14,963 bases of DNA, from positions 1-14,963 of the forward strand of contig JANPFV010000132.1 in NCBI GenBank assembly GCA_031423615.1, written 5' to 3'. A program made the position numbers and the translations under genes. Shown here in pieces: positions 5,641 through 13,643 of this stretch. Source of the DNA: JADLGJ01 sp031423615. Lineage in GTDB: Bacteria; Omnitrophota; Gorgyraeia; Zapsychrales; JANLHA01. Numbering within the stretch: the stretch's first letter is position 1; every line of letters begins with the position of its first letter. Under the pieces are notes generated by a model. That model saw nothing but the letters and a program-made list of their open reading frames with translations. It was not told where the DNA came from and made no database searches.

Positions 5641-5727
5641 GGAGAGGTGCCAGAGTGGCCGAATGGGGCGGTCTCGAAAACCGTTACCCTCGTAAGGGGG
5701 TCCAGAGTTCGAATCTCTGCCTCTCCG
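5641..5727 (+). tRNA. tRNA-Ser(CGA), reads UCG
   Basis: The acceptor GGAGAGG (5641-5647) pairs with CCTCTCC (5720-5726) and the discriminator is G5727. The anticodon stem GCGGT/ACCGT encloses loop CTCGAAA with anticodon CGA (5675-5677). There is a long variable arm and a T arm TTCGAAT. No CCA is encoded (TAT follows), unlike the other two tRNA-Ser genes. The leader and 3' flank also differ from theirs. Confidence 0.96.
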
Positions 5728-5753
5728 TATTTTCCAATATTTCAAAGAGGAAA

Positions 5754-6497
5754 TCATTTCTTTTCTGCATAACAAATCAAAAAAGATCCTATGGTTTTTG
5801 CTATGGGCAGCAATCCCAAACCGTATTCCCAAAGATTATAGATAGGAAGTAAGAACCGTGCGGCTGGAGATTCCATCGTGGAAAATGTTACGCCGCTGAT
5901 CGCCTGAATTTTAATGCCGCTGAATTTGCATGTTTGTAAGACTTCGTTCATCTGCTCTTTTGAAACAAGCCGCTCATTGTCCGTGATGCCCTTTTTAGAA
6001 TAAAAAATGGAGTGCGGATGACGGTATAACCACATGACCGGATTATAAAGATGCGGATCATACGACAAGAGTACCCCGCCTTTTTTTAAAATACGATAAG
6101 CTTCTTTAAGACAATCGGTCGGGTCGGGAAAATGGTGCAAGGCCCCGGAAAAAATGACTAAATCCATACATTCTTCCTTGAGGCCGACTTGGCTGATGTC
6201 GGAAACGAAATAGCCGTTATGACTGTCTTGAGATTTAGCCCGCTCGACGGCTTGAAAGACTATATCTATCCCAAAAGATTTTATTTCCCGGTGGTTAAAA
6301 AAGCGGCGGGTAAAGGCTCCCGTCCCACAGCCCAAGTCCACGGCATTTTTGACTTGTGATGATCGCTTGCCTAAATAATTCTCGAAAGCCCGGATGATGG
6401 ACCGATAGCCGTAAGCGTTTAAACGGTCGTAATCTTTTTCTTTGGTCCGTGTATTGAAAAAAGTGATTTCGTGCGATTTGTTTTGTCCGGGCGTCAT
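5754..6497 (-). CDS. Class I SAM-dependent methyltransferase
   Basis: A 247-residue protein with the Methyltransf_11-type fold. Motif I is VDLGCGTGAF (residues 53-62), followed by an acidic post-motif GID (76-78), a motif II-like DLVIFSGALHHFPDP (112-126) and ILKKGG. Two hydrophobic stretches near the C-terminus suggest membrane association. The chosen ATG overlaps the stop codon of the upstream gene by one base (TAATG), implying translational coupling. A longer in-frame start lies inside the upstream gene and is not needed. It is the last gene of a four-gene operon with a sugar C-methyltransferase, a glycosyltransferase and a reductase, so methylation of a surface glycan or lipid-linked sugar is likely. 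The substrate cannot be read from the sequence. Confidence 0.85.
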   Translation of the reverse strand: MTPGQNKSHEITFFNTRTKEKDYDRLNAYGYRSIIRAFENYLGKRSSQVKNAVDLGCGTGAFTRRFFNHREIKSFGIDIVFQAVERAKSQDSHNGYFVSDISQVGLKEECMDLVIFSGALHHFPDPTDCLKEAYRILKKGGVLLSYDPHLYNPVMWLYRHPHSIFYSKKGITDNERLVSKEQMNEVLQTCKFSGIKIQAISGVTFSTMESPAARFLLPIYNLWEYGLGLLPIAKTIGSFLICYAEKK

Positions 6498-7741
6498 TAA
6501 ACATCCTTGTTTTTCATGATGGCCGTTTGCGGAAGAGGCAGGATGAAGTCTCCGCGGAAACCTTGGGATTTGAGCTTGGGCATCAATTCCTGGGCGATGT
6601 GCCACGAGAGCATCAGAGCGTAGTCCGGTTGTTTATGATAGAGGTTTTGCTCAGATACGATTTTGACTTGCGTGCCGGGAATGGTTTTGCCGATTTTAAA
6701 AGAACCTTCAACTTCAACGACATTATCGAGAATGGTCTCGTTAATGCCGGCATAATTCATCAGCGCGGTGGCCCGCGCGGGAGCACTGATCCCAACTATG
6801 GTTTTATGATTTCTTTTTAAATCTAAAAGCAAATGTAAAAGATCGGTTTGGTGCTGTAAAATTTCTTTGTAAAAATCCATAAGCCGTGCTTTATTGATAG
6901 ACTCGCTTTTTTCACTGCTTAAAAGCCTGGCTACACTTTTATCGACGGGATATTGTCCACGATAAGCCGCGGAAATCCGCAAGGACCCGCCATGGGTAGG
7001 GATCAGTTTGGCATGAATGATTTCTAAATCATGCTTCTGAAAAAGATATTGCAAGCTCGTCAGTGAGTAATAACGCAAATGCTCATGATAAATCAAATCA
7101 TACTGCAGAGTATTTAACATGGCCGAAAGATAGCCGGATTCGCAGACAACAAGACCGTTGGGTTTTAGCAGATTTTTAATGTTTACGAGAACTTCATCAA
7201 TATTTTTTATATGAGCGAGGACATTGGTCGCAGTTATCACGTCAGCTTGGCCGTAATCCGAGAGGATTTTACGGCTGATGTCATTCGTAAAATAAGACTG
7301 TAAAACGGGAATGCCTTTTAGAACGGCAAGATGCCCAATATTCTCCGGTGTCACACCCAAGACCCGGGCATGATTTTTCAAATTATTCAGCAAAGTGCCG
7401 TCATTGCATCCAATATCGATAATAAGGTTGGCGGGATTCAATTTAATAAAGTTTTGTATGTGGATAGCCAGCTCGGCAAAATTATCGCGCAATATTTTTG
7501 TCGTTCCTGTGGTGTAAGGATAATCGAGGGGAAAAAGGAGGGCCGCATCAACGATGCATCCTAATTGAAGCAGATGGCACTGCGGGCAAAATTGCAGAGG
7601 TGTGGGATATCGCGGGACGTCCGACGTCCTTGCTGCGGGATCGATCAGTTGATCGACCAGCGGCAGGTCAGAAAGGGTAAAGACGCTTTCCGCGATACTG
7701 GGACAGATTTGGCAATGCTGGGTTAAAATAGTTTTAGACAC
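6497..7741 (-). CDS. NDP-sugar C-methyltransferase-like protein
   Basis: A 414-residue protein starting at GTG with the three-part layout of the TylC3/NovU/TcaB9 C-methyltransferases. An N-terminal zinc-binding domain has Cys10-X2-Cys13 and Cys52-X2-Cys55. A SAM-binding domain carries IIDIGCNDGTLL (107-118). The C-terminal domain follows GGSLR (251-255) and contains KTIVGISAPARATALMNY. The conserved YHEH of the family is at 218-221. The family transfers a methyl group to C3 of a dTDP-4-keto sugar. The start is 4 nt after the glycosyltransferase stop, and the stop overlaps the next start by one base. With an RmlD-like reductase in the same operon, synthesis of a branched-chain deoxysugar is plausible; the exact sugar is unknown. 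Confidence 0.87.
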   Translation of the reverse strand: MSKTILTQHCQICPSIAESVFTLSDLPLVDQLIDPAARTSDVPRYPTPLQFCPQCHLLQLGCIVDAALLFPLDYPYTTGTTKILRDNFAELAIHIQNFIKLNPANLIIDIGCNDGTLLNNLKNHARVLGVTPENIGHLAVLKGIPVLQSYFTNDISRKILSDYGQADVITATNVLAHIKNIDEVLVNIKNLLKPNGLVVCESGYLSAMLNTLQYDLIYHEHLRYYSLTSLQYLFQKHDLEIIHAKLIPTHGGSLRISAAYRGQYPVDKSVARLLSSEKSESINKARLMDFYKEILQHQTDLLHLLLDLKRNHKTIVGISAPARATALMNYAGINETILDNVVEVEGSFKIGKTIPGTQVKIVSEQNLYHKQPDYALMLSWHIAQELMPKLKSQGFRGDFILPLPQTAIMKNKDV

Positions 7742-7745
7742 ACGT

Positions 7746-8459
7746 TTACTTTCTTAATTGTCGCAGGCCCCATAAAAAAGTCCTACTGTAATTTAGCACT
7801 CGTGGGAGGATTTTAAAATGAGATTTTCCGCCGCGCAGGCGATTACAGGACGGATAAGGAATTTCGGTGAGTTTAAAACCCAGCGACTGGGCCTTGATGG
7901 CCAGCTCAAAGGCAATGGCCCAATCAGTGGAAGTTTGCAAATCAATTTTCTTAAGAATGTCTTTTTTAAACATTTTGATGCCGGTTGTAGAGTCGGAGAG
8001 TGTCGAGCCGGTCAAAAATGAAAAGCAACGGTTGGCCCACCTCGAAAGTGGTTTCGCCAGCCCTCCTCCGGACACGCGGCCGCCTTTTGCATAACGGGTG
8101 CCGGAAACAAGATCATAACCCTGGTCTAACAACTCGATCATCCGGGGAATGATTTCTGGTGGTCCGGGATCGTCGGCAACGAGAAAAAGAACATATTTCC
8201 CGGACGATTTTTCTAGGCCGGTTTTAATCGCCCCGGGAATGCCCGGTTTGTGGCCATTTAAAAAGAGTTGCATTTCCGGGTAATGGAGTTGAATATTCTT
8301 AATGACGGCCACCGTCGGATCATTTGCTTTTTCATAAATAAGAAAAAGTTCGTGGGGGACAACCGCGCATTCCTGGATCCGCTGCAGTGTCGGAGAAATA
8401 TTCTTTTCCTCCTGATGAAAAGGGAGGATGATGGTCAGAATTATCGCACGGTCAGGCAT
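7746..8459 (-). CDS. Family 2 glycosyltransferase (polyprenyl-phosphate type)
   Basis: A 237-residue GT-A fold enzyme. ILPFHQEEKN (residues 11-20) is the nucleotide-binding start. The usual DDGSxD is replaced by IYEKANDPT (41-49), and the metal/phosphate region is VADDPGPPE (94-102). These variants match the subfamily with VYDxDED and MADxSDD. SGTRYAKGG (119-127) and the C-terminal NRLRGGKSHFK (206-216) also fit DPM1-like transferases. No C-terminal transmembrane domain is present, so the protein is cytoplasmic or peripheral. The ATG at 8459 lies 8 nt inside the upstream gene, indicating coupling. It probably transfers a sugar from an NDP donor to polyprenyl phosphate or another lipid carrier. 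Confidence 0.88.
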   Translation of the reverse strand: MPDRAIILTIILPFHQEEKNISPTLQRIQECAVVPHELFLIYEKANDPTVAVIKNIQLHYPEMQLFLNGHKPGIPGAIKTGLEKSSGKYVLFLVADDPGPPEIIPRMIELLDQGYDLVSGTRYAKGGRVSGGGLAKPLSRWANRCFSFLTGSTLSDSTTGIKMFKKDILKKIDLQTSTDWAIAFELAIKAQSLGFKLTEIPYPSCNRLRGGKSHFKILPRVLNYSRTFLWGLRQLRK

Positions 8460-9219
8460 GAGAAGATTGGGCCGAAATTTTTTTCCAAAGTTTACAATCG
8501 AGAGAGGCATCGCGAGCTATGGGAAAACCCAGTTGGCTTTGAATGTCGGCTATGCGACAGGGTTGGATGGCGGGCCTGAATTTCCTAAAGCGCTGATAAT
8601 TGCTGAGACGTTTTCCGCCGACGTTCACCGTGCCGATAAAATTGGAATACACCAGCGTCTGGATCGCGCGGGCCAATTCTTTTAAGGGGAGACTGGACGT
8701 AAAGGCGTCCATGGCATATTGCTTTAACGGCAGGTTTTCTGGATCAAAAAAACGGGTGCGAACAATACAAAAATTCGGCAATAAGTGAACGCTGCATTCT
8801 GCGCCTAATTTTGTCCAGCCATAATGATTGTAAGGAATGGCGGCATCGGTTTCTGCGTAAGGACCGCGGATGCTGGGATAGACGCCGTCCGTCGAAATAT
8901 GGATAAAACGGACCGCCTTTTTTTTTGTGTTTTTTGCGGCAAGAATCTCTCGAACCAGACGAGCGGTCCCTATGAGGTTGGTTTCCAAGGCCCTCGCCGG
9001 ATCACTTTGGCTTTGTTTAACTCGGGCGATCGCTGCGGTATGGATGACAGCATCGAAGGAATGATGTTCAAAATATTTTTTGATGGATAAAGGTTTGCAC
9101 AGATCAAGGGTTTTGCGGGGAGGTGTCAACAAATGAGGGAAAAGTCCGCTATGGGCAAGGTAATTTCCCAATTGTCCGTTCGCCCCGGTCAGAAGGATTT
9201 TTTGGATTTTTTGATTCAT
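8452..9219 (-). CDS. dTDP-4-dehydrorhamnose reductase-like (RmlD/SDR) protein
   Basis: A 255-residue extended SDR-family protein. The nucleotide-binding GANGQLG is at residues 12-18. The catalytic elements are STDGVY (109-114) and Y133-X3-K137 in YNHYGWTK. VIHTAA (58-63) and the C-terminal ARDASLDCKLWKK match RmlD proteins, which reduce dTDP-4-keto-rhamnose. The start at 9219 places the Rossmann motif at the usual distance; upstream in-frame codons would run into the divergent promoter region. No good ribosome binding site is visible. It is the first gene of the - strand operon and overlaps the glycosyltransferase start by 8 nt. The reaction on a dTDP-keto sugar fits the neighbouring C-methyltransferase, but a related epimerase function is possible. 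Confidence 0.85.
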   Translation of the reverse strand: MNQKIQKILLTGANGQLGNYLAHSGLFPHLLTPPRKTLDLCKPLSIKKYFEHHSFDAVIHTAAIARVKQSQSDPARALETNLIGTARLVREILAAKNTKKKAVRFIHISTDGVYPSIRGPYAETDAAIPYNHYGWTKLGAECSVHLLPNFCIVRTRFFDPENLPLKQYAMDAFTSSLPLKELARAIQTLVYSNFIGTVNVGGKRLSNYQRFRKFRPAIQPCRIADIQSQLGFPIARDASLDCKLWKKISAQSSHA

Positions 9220-9247
9220 AAAGAAAATTAAATTTATATCACTGGGG

Positions 9248-9275
9248 TTGAGATTAATTTTTGTGGGTGTATTAT
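9248..9275 (+). promoter_or_regulatory. Candidate promoter, + direction
   Basis: TTGAGA (9248-9253), a 16-nt spacer and TATTAT (9270-9275). A start site near 9282 would lie after the ATG at 9278, favouring the in-frame ATG at 9317 for the membrane protein if this promoter is used. Confidence 0.45.
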
Positions 9276-9276
9276 A
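9271..9276 (-). promoter_or_regulatory. Candidate -10 of the sugar operon
   Basis: On the - strand these bases read TATAAT and would start transcription at about 9264, 45 nt before the reductase ATG. The -35 is weak (TTAAAG at 9299-9294). The same bases overlap the + strand -10, so the two divergent transcripts would compete for polymerase. Confidence 0.4.
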
Positions 9277-9277
9277 G

Positions 9278-9811
9278 ATGAGAAAAGGATTAGCTTTAAT
9301 TAAAAAAATAAAATTTATGCCTAAATTGCGCTCTTGGGGCGTCGCCATTCTCGGTCATTTGCTCATTTGGACATCATTATATCAAATTTTTGTCCTGCTT
9401 TCGGCCGGGTATTCGTATTATTCTTATCTTCATCAGGAATATTCTCCCGCGGTCATTTTTTTACGTTACGTAGTTTCATGGATCATTAAAATTGCCGGCC
9501 TAATCGCCGGAGTCGGCATCCTCAAATTGAATGAAGCGGCGCGGATATTTGCAATTTTTAACAGCCTTTTTATTGTTTTGACGGTGCATCTTAAACATTC
9601 CTATGCCGCTTACAGTTTGCATATGAAAGGCTTGGACCAATCCTTGGGAGTGATTCATCCGGCCATGTCTTTTTCTTCGCTTACCGGTCTTGCTCTTTTT
9701 ATTCAAAGAGCTATTGATGTTGTTTTTGGGTTGGTTTTGATCTATTTTTTTACCCGGCCTGCCGTTAAGAAACAGTTTAAGCCAGAGGAGCTAAACCGTG
9801 ATGCAAGATAA
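9278..9811 (+). CDS. Small four-pass membrane protein
   Basis: A 177-residue protein, or 164 residues from the alternative ATG at 9317 (MPKLRSWGV...). Four hydrophobic segments are seen, counted from 9278: about residues 22-45, 58-84, 86-103 and 134-160. The loops are short and the C-terminal tail is basic and cytoplasmic (RPAVKKQFKPEEL). No catalytic motif or known family is recognised. No ribosome binding site is clear for either start, and the candidate promoter favours 9317. The gene overlaps the start of the PilZ gene by 14 nt, so the two proteins are translationally linked. A membrane partner for the PilZ protein is a reasonable inference from that overlap. Confidence 0.75.
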   Translation: MRKGLALIKKIKFMPKLRSWGVAILGHLLIWTSLYQIFVLLSAGYSYYSYLHQEYSPAVIFLRYVVSWIIKIAGLIAGVGILKLNEAARIFAIFNSLFIVLTVHLKHSYAAYSLHMKGLDQSLGVIHPAMSFSSLTGLALFIQRAIDVVFGLVLIYFFTRPAVKKQFKPEELNRDAR

Positions 9812-10172
9812 GCGCCGCTCTTACCGTTTACCCGTCGAGTTACCAACATCGTTTAAAATTTTTGAGGAGCAAACGTCTATTTCATTGGGTATGGTCAATG
9901 AAATCAGCGCGTTGGGTTTTTCATTTGGCACGAGGGAATTTCTTTCTCCGGGGCAGGAGATCAATATGCTGGTGAGTTTTCCCGATGGTCATCGTTTGAC
10001 TCTCCCGGTCAAAGTGGTTTGGAGCCGCCTAGAGTCCGCGGTGGATACTCCTCAATATTTTGTGGGCGTTAAATTATTGGAACCGCTGACGCCAGAAACG
10101 GCCCAATATATCCGGTTGTATGTCCGTTATTTTTTTGAAGCCTTTATCAAAGGGGAAGTGGTGCCAAAATAG
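9798..10172 (+). CDS. PilZ-domain protein 1
   Basis: A 124-residue, single-domain PilZ protein. The N-terminal RxxxR motif is present as R6-RSY-R10. The second motif, normally [D/N]xSxxG, reads EISALG (residues 35-40), so the acidic or amide position is Glu. A beta-barrel pattern follows (EINMLVSFPDGHRLTLPVKVVWSR) and a C-terminal helix closes the domain. PilZ domains bind c-di-GMP through these motifs, so binding is likely but may be weakened. GAGGAG (9785-9790) lies 7 nt before the GTG at 9798 and 10 nt before the ATG at 9801; either may be used. It overlaps the upstream membrane-protein gene. Confidence 0.88.
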   Translation: MMQDKRRSYRLPVELPTSFKIFEEQTSISLGMVNEISALGFSFGTREFLSPGQEINMLVSFPDGHRLTLPVKVVWSRLESAVDTPQYFVGVKLLEPLTPETAQYIRLYVRYFFEAFIKGEVVPK

Positions 10173-10182
10173 GGCGCTTGCC

Positions 10183-10210
10183 TTGCTTTCGGAATATAAA
10201 AATGTAATAT
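10183..10210 (+). promoter_or_regulatory. Candidate promoter of the NHL operon
   Basis: TTGCTT (10183-10188), a 16-nt spacer and TAATAT (10205-10210) lie 26 nt before the NHL gene start. The arrangement is sigma-70-like with moderate matches. No terminator is seen after the PilZ gene, so read-through from there is also possible. Confidence 0.45.
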
Positions 10211-10236
10211 TTGTAGGGGCTTAAGCAATAGATTTT

Positions 10237-12327
10237 ATGGCAATGAAAATCTTCTCATTTCTTTTCCGCAGTTTTTTATTTGTCCTATTGACTCTGGGAC
10301 AAAGCCCCCCCGTTTTAAGCGCTGAAACGGTAAAATTTGAAAGTGAAATTAAAGAACGCCTCACTGCGCCGTCGGATGCTGTTTTAAATTCTCACGGACA
10401 ATTGTTGGTTTTAGATGCCGGCAAAACTGTTTTCGCTTATGATCCGCAGGGCAAGGTTCAGTTGTCCTTCGCAACGGGTAGGGATGACGGGCCACCTGTG
10501 TCTCCTACGTCCCTTTCCATGGCCCTGACACCCGACGGCCGGATCGTGATTGCCGATACTCCAAACAACCACATCCAAGTGTTTAATCTGGGAGGTGAGC
10601 ATCTTTTTGCCGTGGGCAGCGCCGGCAGTTTGCCCGGTCAGTTTCAATCTCTTAGCAGTGTTGAAGTCGATGATTTTGGTTTTATTTATGCGGCTGACCA
10701 GGGGAATAAACGATTGCAGATTTTTACGCCGAATGGAATTTTTTTTAAGGAGATTTCTTTAAGAGGCGGACCGGTTGATGTTGCCGTTGATCGGCAAGGA
10801 AATATTTATGCCCTCGTTCCGGAAACCGGCAAAATCGAAAAATTTTCTAATGACGGCAAGAAGATTTCGGACATCACTTGCAATGTGAATAATAAAAATC
10901 AAATGCAGAAATCCAGCCGTTTGCAAGTCGACCCTTGGGGCAGCATCTATCTGACCCAGCCTAACGACGAGCGTATTGTCAAAATTGATCAATCGGGAAA
11001 TGTTTTGATTGCTTTTGGTTCCGAGGGAAACAGTCGTGGCCAGTTCTTGGGTATTGCCGGTTTGGCCACTGATGACACGGGCCGCGTGTATGTTGCTGAC
11101 AGCGGCAATGCCCGGCTGCAAATCTTTAAAGTGATCGGTCCGCTTAAGACCCCTTTGCCTAAAATCAAATCAGCCCCGCTTTTTTTAGATTTTGATTCCA
11201 CCGTGGATGCTGAAGATTGGCTCAGTGATATTTTTTCTCTGCCGGGGAAAGGTTTGTTTAGTGTTTCTGATAAAAAAAATCATATCAAATTGTGGAATGG
11301 GCCGGACATCACCATCAGTTCAGAAGGCGCCGGGGCCGGTCAGATTTCCAAAGCGAGTGCGATTTTTGTCACTTTAGACAGCCGCATTTATGTCGCGGAC
11401 ACTGGAAATCACCGGGTCCAGATTTTTAATTATGATGGTTCGCTCAATTATGAATTTGGAAAATTCGGCAATAAGCCTGGTCAGTTCAATGCGCCGCAAG
11501 GAATCAGCGTTAATAGCAAGGGAATGATTTTTGTCGCCGATACGCTGAATAACCGGGTCCAGATTTTTAATCAAGATGGAATTTATTTAAATGAGCTTAA
11601 TCAGGACGAGTCCGTGGCGAAGGATTCTTCTTCCCAGTGTCCCACGCTCAATGCTCCCAAGGTTCTCACGGTCGATTCAAAAGATCGTTTGTATGTTGTG
11701 GATGCGGATACGACCGAGGTTAAGGTTTATGATGAAAATGGCAATTGTCTTAACTTAATCGGTGGAAATGGTAAGGGGGCCGGCCAGTTCACAAAAATTG
11801 TGGACATAACCATCGACCAAAATGACAATCTTTATGTCGCTGATGCCGCGGACGGCCGGGTGCAGATTTTTGATCCTGCGGGAAAATTTTTATTGTCTTT
11901 CGGTTCTTTAGGAACCGGAGGAGGATATTTCAAACAGTTATCGGCAGTGGCGGCCAGTGAAGGCAAGGTTTTTGTCGCCGATTATCTAAGTCCTGAAATT
12001 CAGGTTTTTAAATATTCACCCGATGGATTGATCGGAAAGACCGAACGGCTTAACACCACAAAGACGGCACCGCCTCCGCCAAGTACGGACAATAATGAGG
12101 TGTTACGTTACACAATGGCGCGTAAGGCCGCGTATATGGAAGCCACAAAGGAATTTACGGACAGTCTGGGTTTTTCTCAGGAATATCTTTCCCGTTTTGT
12201 ACGGATTGAATCGATTGAGAGTTTAAACGACGGGCAGATCAAGGTGACGATAAGTATACCTAAATTTATTCCAAGGGAAATCAAATCTTTCGAAGGGGCT
12301 TTACAAAAATCAGGAGGTTCGCTATGA
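10237..12327 (+). CDS. Exported NHL-repeat double-propeller protein
   Basis: A 696-residue protein with a Sec signal peptide (MAMKIFSFLFRS..., cleavage likely after VLSA, residue 29; ATG at 10243 is an alternative start). The body holds about twelve NHL-type blades with the recurrent pattern YVADxxNxRVQIF...GxFG...GQF. They fall into two sets of about six, separated by a less regular segment (PKIKSAPLFLDFDSTVDAEDW), which suggests two six-bladed beta-propellers. A proline-rich linker (PPPP, 612-615) leads to a C-terminal domain (about 621-690) with ARKAAYMEATKEFTDSLG, reminiscent of LPP20/FlgT-like domains; that likeness is tentative. NHL propellers bind proteins, peptidoglycan or carbohydrate. 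The gene overlaps the next by ATGA, so both are made together and act in the envelope. Confidence 0.88.
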   Translation: MAMKIFSFLFRSFLFVLLTLGQSPPVLSAETVKFESEIKERLTAPSDAVLNSHGQLLVLDAGKTVFAYDPQGKVQLSFATGRDDGPPVSPTSLSMALTPDGRIVIADTPNNHIQVFNLGGEHLFAVGSAGSLPGQFQSLSSVEVDDFGFIYAADQGNKRLQIFTPNGIFFKEISLRGGPVDVAVDRQGNIYALVPETGKIEKFSNDGKKISDITCNVNNKNQMQKSSRLQVDPWGSIYLTQPNDERIVKIDQSGNVLIAFGSEGNSRGQFLGIAGLATDDTGRVYVADSGNARLQIFKVIGPLKTPLPKIKSAPLFLDFDSTVDAEDWLSDIFSLPGKGLFSVSDKKNHIKLWNGPDITISSEGAGAGQISKASAIFVTLDSRIYVADTGNHRVQIFNYDGSLNYEFGKFGNKPGQFNAPQGISVNSKGMIFVADTLNNRVQIFNQDGIYLNELNQDESVAKDSSSQCPTLNAPKVLTVDSKDRLYVVDADTTEVKVYDENGNCLNLIGGNGKGAGQFTKIVDITIDQNDNLYVADAADGRVQIFDPAGKFLLSFGSLGTGGGYFKQLSAVAASEGKVFVADYLSPEIQVFKYSPDGLIGKTERLNTTKTAPPPPSTDNNEVLRYTMARKAAYMEATKEFTDSLGFSQEYLSRFVRIESIESLNDGQIKVTISIPKFIPREIKSFEGALQKSGGSL

Positions 12328-12989
12328 AAAGTCTGTATGCAGGTTTGCTGACGGTCGTCTTATTGGCATCACAAGCAGCATGGGCCCAGACTCCGTCCGC
12401 GGGGCCGCATTTCTATGCCCTGGAACATGGTGTCGTGGAGTATGAAATCAGCGGAGCGGTGAAAGGAAAGGAAATTCTTTATTTCGATGGGTGGGGAATG
12501 CGCCAAGCCCGCTATAAAACAGCAGAAACCCCGCGGTGGGGCACGACGAGTACAATAACATTAAATTTAGGCGCGCAAATCACAGTTGTGGATCCGGCCA
12601 AAAATCTGGGACAAAAAATGGAAGATCAAAATTTAAAAAAACTTTTGGAGAGCCGTAAAGCGGATGACCCGCAGGTGGTCTCACTCGAATTGTTTACTCA
12701 GCTGGGTGGTAAAAAAATAAAAACTGAAAATTTTCTCGACCGTCCTTGTGATGTTTGGGAAACGACTTCGCCTAAGATGAAAGTATGGATGTGGAACGGA
12801 ATTTCTTTAAAGACGGAAATCGACACTCCGGAAGGTCCGGTTGTCTATCGGGCCATTCAAATCGACGAGGCTAGCGTCATTGAAGAAAAGGTGTTTGTTG
12901 TTCCGGAAACGGTTCACTTTATTAAAGGTGATCTTAACCAAATTTTAATCAGCAAAGGAAGGGAAAATGGGATTAAAATTGCGGGTTGA
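12324..12989 (+). CDS. Secreted protein of unknown function
   Basis: A 221-residue protein with a clear Sec signal peptide (cleavage near AWA|Q, residue 21). The mature part opens GVVEYEISGAVKGKEILYFDGWGMRQARY, cut here into motifs: VEYEISG, a glycine turn, LYFDGWG. This resembles beta-rich periplasmic proteins of the DUF4412/lipoprotein-sorting type, an uncertain likeness. One Cys (DRPCDVW) is present in the mature protein. It starts in an ATGA overlap with the NHL gene, with AGGAGG just upstream, and its own end overlaps the next gene by 23 nt. The three genes therefore form one tightly packed operon of exported proteins. Function unknown. Confidence 0.8.
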   Translation: MKSLYAGLLTVVLLASQAAWAQTPSAGPHFYALEHGVVEYEISGAVKGKEILYFDGWGMRQARYKTAETPRWGTTSTITLNLGAQITVVDPAKNLGQKMEDQNLKKLLESRKADDPQVVSLELFTQLGGKKIKTENFLDRPCDVWETTSPKMKVWMWNGISLKTEIDTPEGPVVYRAIQIDEASVIEEKVFVVPETVHFIKGDLNQILISKGRENGIKIAG

Positions 12990-13545
12990 TTTTTTGATTT
13001 TAGCAGCGCTGGGGCTCGGTCTTTATTTTCCTGGTCAAACTTTTGCGTCCTCCACCCAGCCTAATCTCCAGGAAATGCGTGCGCGGCATGAGGTGGAATT
13101 GGTTAAGCAACAGAAGCAACAGCAAGCCGCCATTTTTAAAAAGCAGAGGGACGAACTTTTGTCCGGTTATAAAAGCCTGATGCAAAATAAGGAGACTGTT
13201 TACGGTCAAATGAAAATTTCCGAGAAGGATTATAAAACAGCCATGGCTAAATTTAATAAGGCCAAGCAACAGCAATTTGACATCGAAGGTCAGATGGGAC
13301 AGTTGATTCAGAACAGTGCAAAAATTGACAAAAAACAGGCAGAAGTGCAGATGCAAAAACTTCGCGATGCGCAGGCTAAAGCCATCGAGGACATGAAAAA
13401 ATTTTCTAAAATCCAGCAGGATTCCTACGAGAGCATGAGAGGCTCGGATTTACAATACCGCAACTTTACCGCTAAGGAACAAATTTTAAAACAGCAGATC
13501 GAATCCGTCCAAAGACAATTGCAATTTGTGATTTCCCAGCCGTAA
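12967..13545 (+). CDS. Exported coiled-coil protein
   Basis: A 192-residue protein with a signal peptide (hydrophobic core LILAALGLGLYF, cleavage near TFA|SS, residue 27). The mature part is almost entirely charged and Gln-rich helix (VKQQKQQQAAIFKKQRDEL; KAKQQQFDIEGQMGQLI; LKQQIESVQRQLQ), predicting a long coiled coil without globular domains. AAAGGAAGGGA lies just upstream of the ATG, which sits 23 nt inside the previous gene. The layout recalls periplasmic scaffold or chaperone-like proteins such as the OmpH/Skp or TolC-adaptor types, but no family is recognised. It is probably a structural partner of the NHL protein encoded in the same operon. Confidence 0.8.
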   Translation: MGLKLRVDFLILAALGLGLYFPGQTFASSTQPNLQEMRARHEVELVKQQKQQQAAIFKKQRDELLSGYKSLMQNKETVYGQMKISEKDYKTAMAKFNKAKQQQFDIEGQMGQLIQNSAKIDKKQAEVQMQKLRDAQAKAIEDMKKFSKIQQDSYESMRGSDLQYRNFTAKEQILKQQIESVQRQLQFVISQP

Positions 13546-13561
13546 TACACTTAAGAAAATC

Positions 13562-13590
13562 TTGTCAATCCATATAAAACAAGGTATATT
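13562..13590 (+). promoter_or_regulatory. Sigma-70-type promoter of PilZ gene 2
   Basis: TTGTCA (13562-13567), a 17-nt spacer and TATATT (13585-13590) predict a start at about 13597. A T-rich leader follows, then GAAAGGAA (13631-13638), a ribosome binding site 5 nt before the ATG at 13644. The gene therefore has its own promoter, separate from the NHL operon. Confidence 0.65.
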
Positions 13591-13643
13591 AATTGACCAT
13601 TTAGGAAATTTTTATTTTTTTCAGTTTCTCGAAAGGAATTTGT

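Noticed and set aside
5622..5852. Open frames crossing tRNA-Ser(CGA) on both strands
   Set aside because: They translate the tRNA and its flanks and overlap the end of the methyltransferase gene without any coding signal.
6498..6605. 36-residue N-terminal extension of the last methyltransferase
   Set aside because: It lies wholly inside the upstream C-methyltransferase gene; the ATG at 6497 in a TAATG overlap is the natural coupled start.
8460..8510. Longer N-terminus for the glycosyltransferase
   Set aside because: It would deepen the overlap with the reductase gene and precedes the nucleotide-binding motif by more than the family norm.
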